Positions 61,570 to 64,000 of a stretch of DNA of 64,000 nt are shown piece by piece. The translations under genes were made by a program, and so were the position numbers. Within the stretch, counting starts at the first letter, position 1. Every line of letters starts with the position of its first letter. The stretch is from NCBI RefSeq assembly GCF_001885735.1, contig NZ_JXKG01000002.1, positions 200,636-264,635 of the forward strand. Direction: 5' to 3'. This DNA is from Enterococcus canintestini. GTDB lineage: Bacteria; Bacillota; Bacilli; Lactobacillales; Enterococcaceae. Under the pieces are notes generated by a model. That model did not search any database and was not told where the DNA came from. It saw only the letters and a program-made list of their open reading frames with translations.

Positions 61570-61608
61570 ATTTGTGAGAAAATGTAAATGAATACCAGGG
61601 GGAGCAGT

Positions 61609-63302
<1,694 letters not shown>

Positions 63303-63304
63303 AA

Positions 63305-64000
63305 ATGAATGAACGTCCAATTATTGCACTAGATTTTTCAAGTCGTGGAGAAGTTGAATTGTTTTTTAAAAAATTCCCAAAAAAAGAATCTTTATTTGTT
63401 AAAATTGGGATGGAACTTTTTTATCAAGAAGGGCCAGAAACAGTCCGTTGGTTAAAACGAAACGGTCATGACGTGTTCTTAGATTTAAAACTACATGATA
63501 TTCCTAATACAGTCGAAAAAGCAATGCGGGGCTTAGCAGGACTTGGCGTAGACATTACTTGTGTTCATGCAGCTGGCGGTGTCAAAATGATGGCAGCGGC
63601 AATGCGCGGTTTAGAAGAAGGTACACCAATGGGCAAAGAGCGGCCTAAGCTTTTAGCCATTACCCAACTGACTTCAACGACTGAACAAGAAATGCATGAT
63701 GATCAATTAATTGAAGTACCTTTAGCAAAAAGTGTAATTCACTATGCCAAATGCGCAAAAAAAGCGGGATTAGATGGTGTTGTCTCTTCTGCGTTAGAAG
63801 TTGCAGATATTAAAGGGGCGACAAGTGAAGAGTTTATCTGTTTAACCCCAGGAATTCGGCCGACAGGTAGTGAAGTAGGCGACCAAAAACGCGTAGTGAC
63901 CCCAGGAAATGCTCGTAAAATTGGCTCTAATTTTATCGTGGTGGGGCGTCCAATTACCTTAGCAGAAGATCCATACAAAGCATATACTCAAATAAAAAAT
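63305..64000 (+). CDS. pyrF: Orotidine 5'-phosphate decarboxylase, 3' end cut off
   Basis: PyrF decarboxylates OMP to UMP. The frame opens with ATG 63305 two bases after pyrD (GAGAGGAA upstream) and runs without a stop for 232 codons to the window end; the family is about 235-240 residues, so only a few are missing. The active-site pattern [11 protein letters not shown] supplies Asp60, Lys62 and Asp65. GIRPTGSE and the VGRPI motif near the end bind the phosphate. pyrE would be expected next. Confidence 0.93.
   Translation, partial: MNERPIIALDFSSRGEVELFFKKFPKKESLFVKIGMELFYQEGPETVRWLKRNGHDVFLDLKLHDIPNTVEKAMRGLAGLGVDITCVHAAGGVKMMAAAMRGLEEGTPMGKERPKLLAITQLTSTTEQEMHDDQLIEVPLAKSVIHYAKCAKKAGLDGVVSSALEVADIKGATSEEFICLTPGIRPTGSEVGDQKRVVTPGNARKIGSNFIVVGRPITLAEDPYKAYTQIKN

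Overview
The window is low-GC Firmicute DNA of the order Lactobacillales, most likely an Enterococcus or a close relative (Vagococcus, Tetragenococcus or Melissococcus). This is judged from the gene order pcrA-ligA-camS-gatCAB-dagK-rlmCD, the EbsA-like protein beside an RNase H-like gene, a sex-pheromone-type lipoprotein, AGGAGG ribosome binding sites, Gram-positive T-box and PyrR leaders and a Bacillus-type RNase P RNA. It looks like ordinary chromosome: about 62 genes, mostly housekeeping, with no insertion sequence, prophage, CRISPR array, tRNA or rRNA seen. The species cannot be fixed from sequence alone.

Layout. 1-2.6 kb: the 3' part of a secreted NlpC/P60-like wall hydrolase and a CLC antiporter. 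2.8-14.1 kb: helicase PcrA, ligase LigA, CamS lipoprotein, the GatCAB amidotransferase, a diacylglycerol kinase and a 23S rRNA uracil methyltransferase. 14.4-20.5 kb: a Thr/Ser-rich lipoprotein, a PdxK/ThiD kinase, the acetoin pathway pair alsS-budA and a lipoprotein phosphoesterase. 20.8-23.6 kb: an unlisted 42-residue basic protein, a three-gene minus-strand operon (isochorismatase-like, unknown, alpha/beta hydrolase) and a 70-residue membrane protein with two LexA boxes. 23.7-31.5 kb: lexA, ynzC, tkt, a GH73-LysM autolysin, cysK, perR-ridA and dnaD-nth. 31.5-39.7 kb: ponA-recU divergent from ypsA-gpsB-rnpB, then rlmL, an M32 carboxypeptidase and an HD hydrolase. 39.9-45.4 kb: a lower-information stretch of small unknown genes, a VanZ-RDD membrane protein, a CshB-like helicase, a GNAT enzyme and a protein with a formylglycine-generating-enzyme-like segment. 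45.4-54.2 kb: T-box-controlled alaS, a CDF exporter, cardiolipin synthase, an RNase H-like protein opposite EbsA, a CBS protein, lspA and an RluD-type synthase. 54.2-64 kb: the PyrR-attenuated operon pyrR-pyrB-pyrC-carA-carB-pyrK-pyrD-pyrF, cut by the window end.

Several units have legible regulation. LexA boxes sit over the lexA promoter and inside the promoter of the 70-residue protein. An alanine T-box with a GCU specifier precedes alaS, a PyrR site with terminator precedes pyrR, and strong hairpins separate most units. Many genes overlap by 1-23 bases (gatC/A/B, rlmL/M32, lspA/rluD, carA/B, pyrK/D), indicating translational coupling.

No large undescribed system is evident. The best leads are the SOS-controlled 70-residue membrane protein, the free-standing 42-residue basic protein, the formylglycine-enzyme-like protein without catalytic cysteines, a possible Phd-like acidic protein with its unknown partner, a CBS protein with a HEPN-like motif, and a long near-perfect hairpin after alaS.
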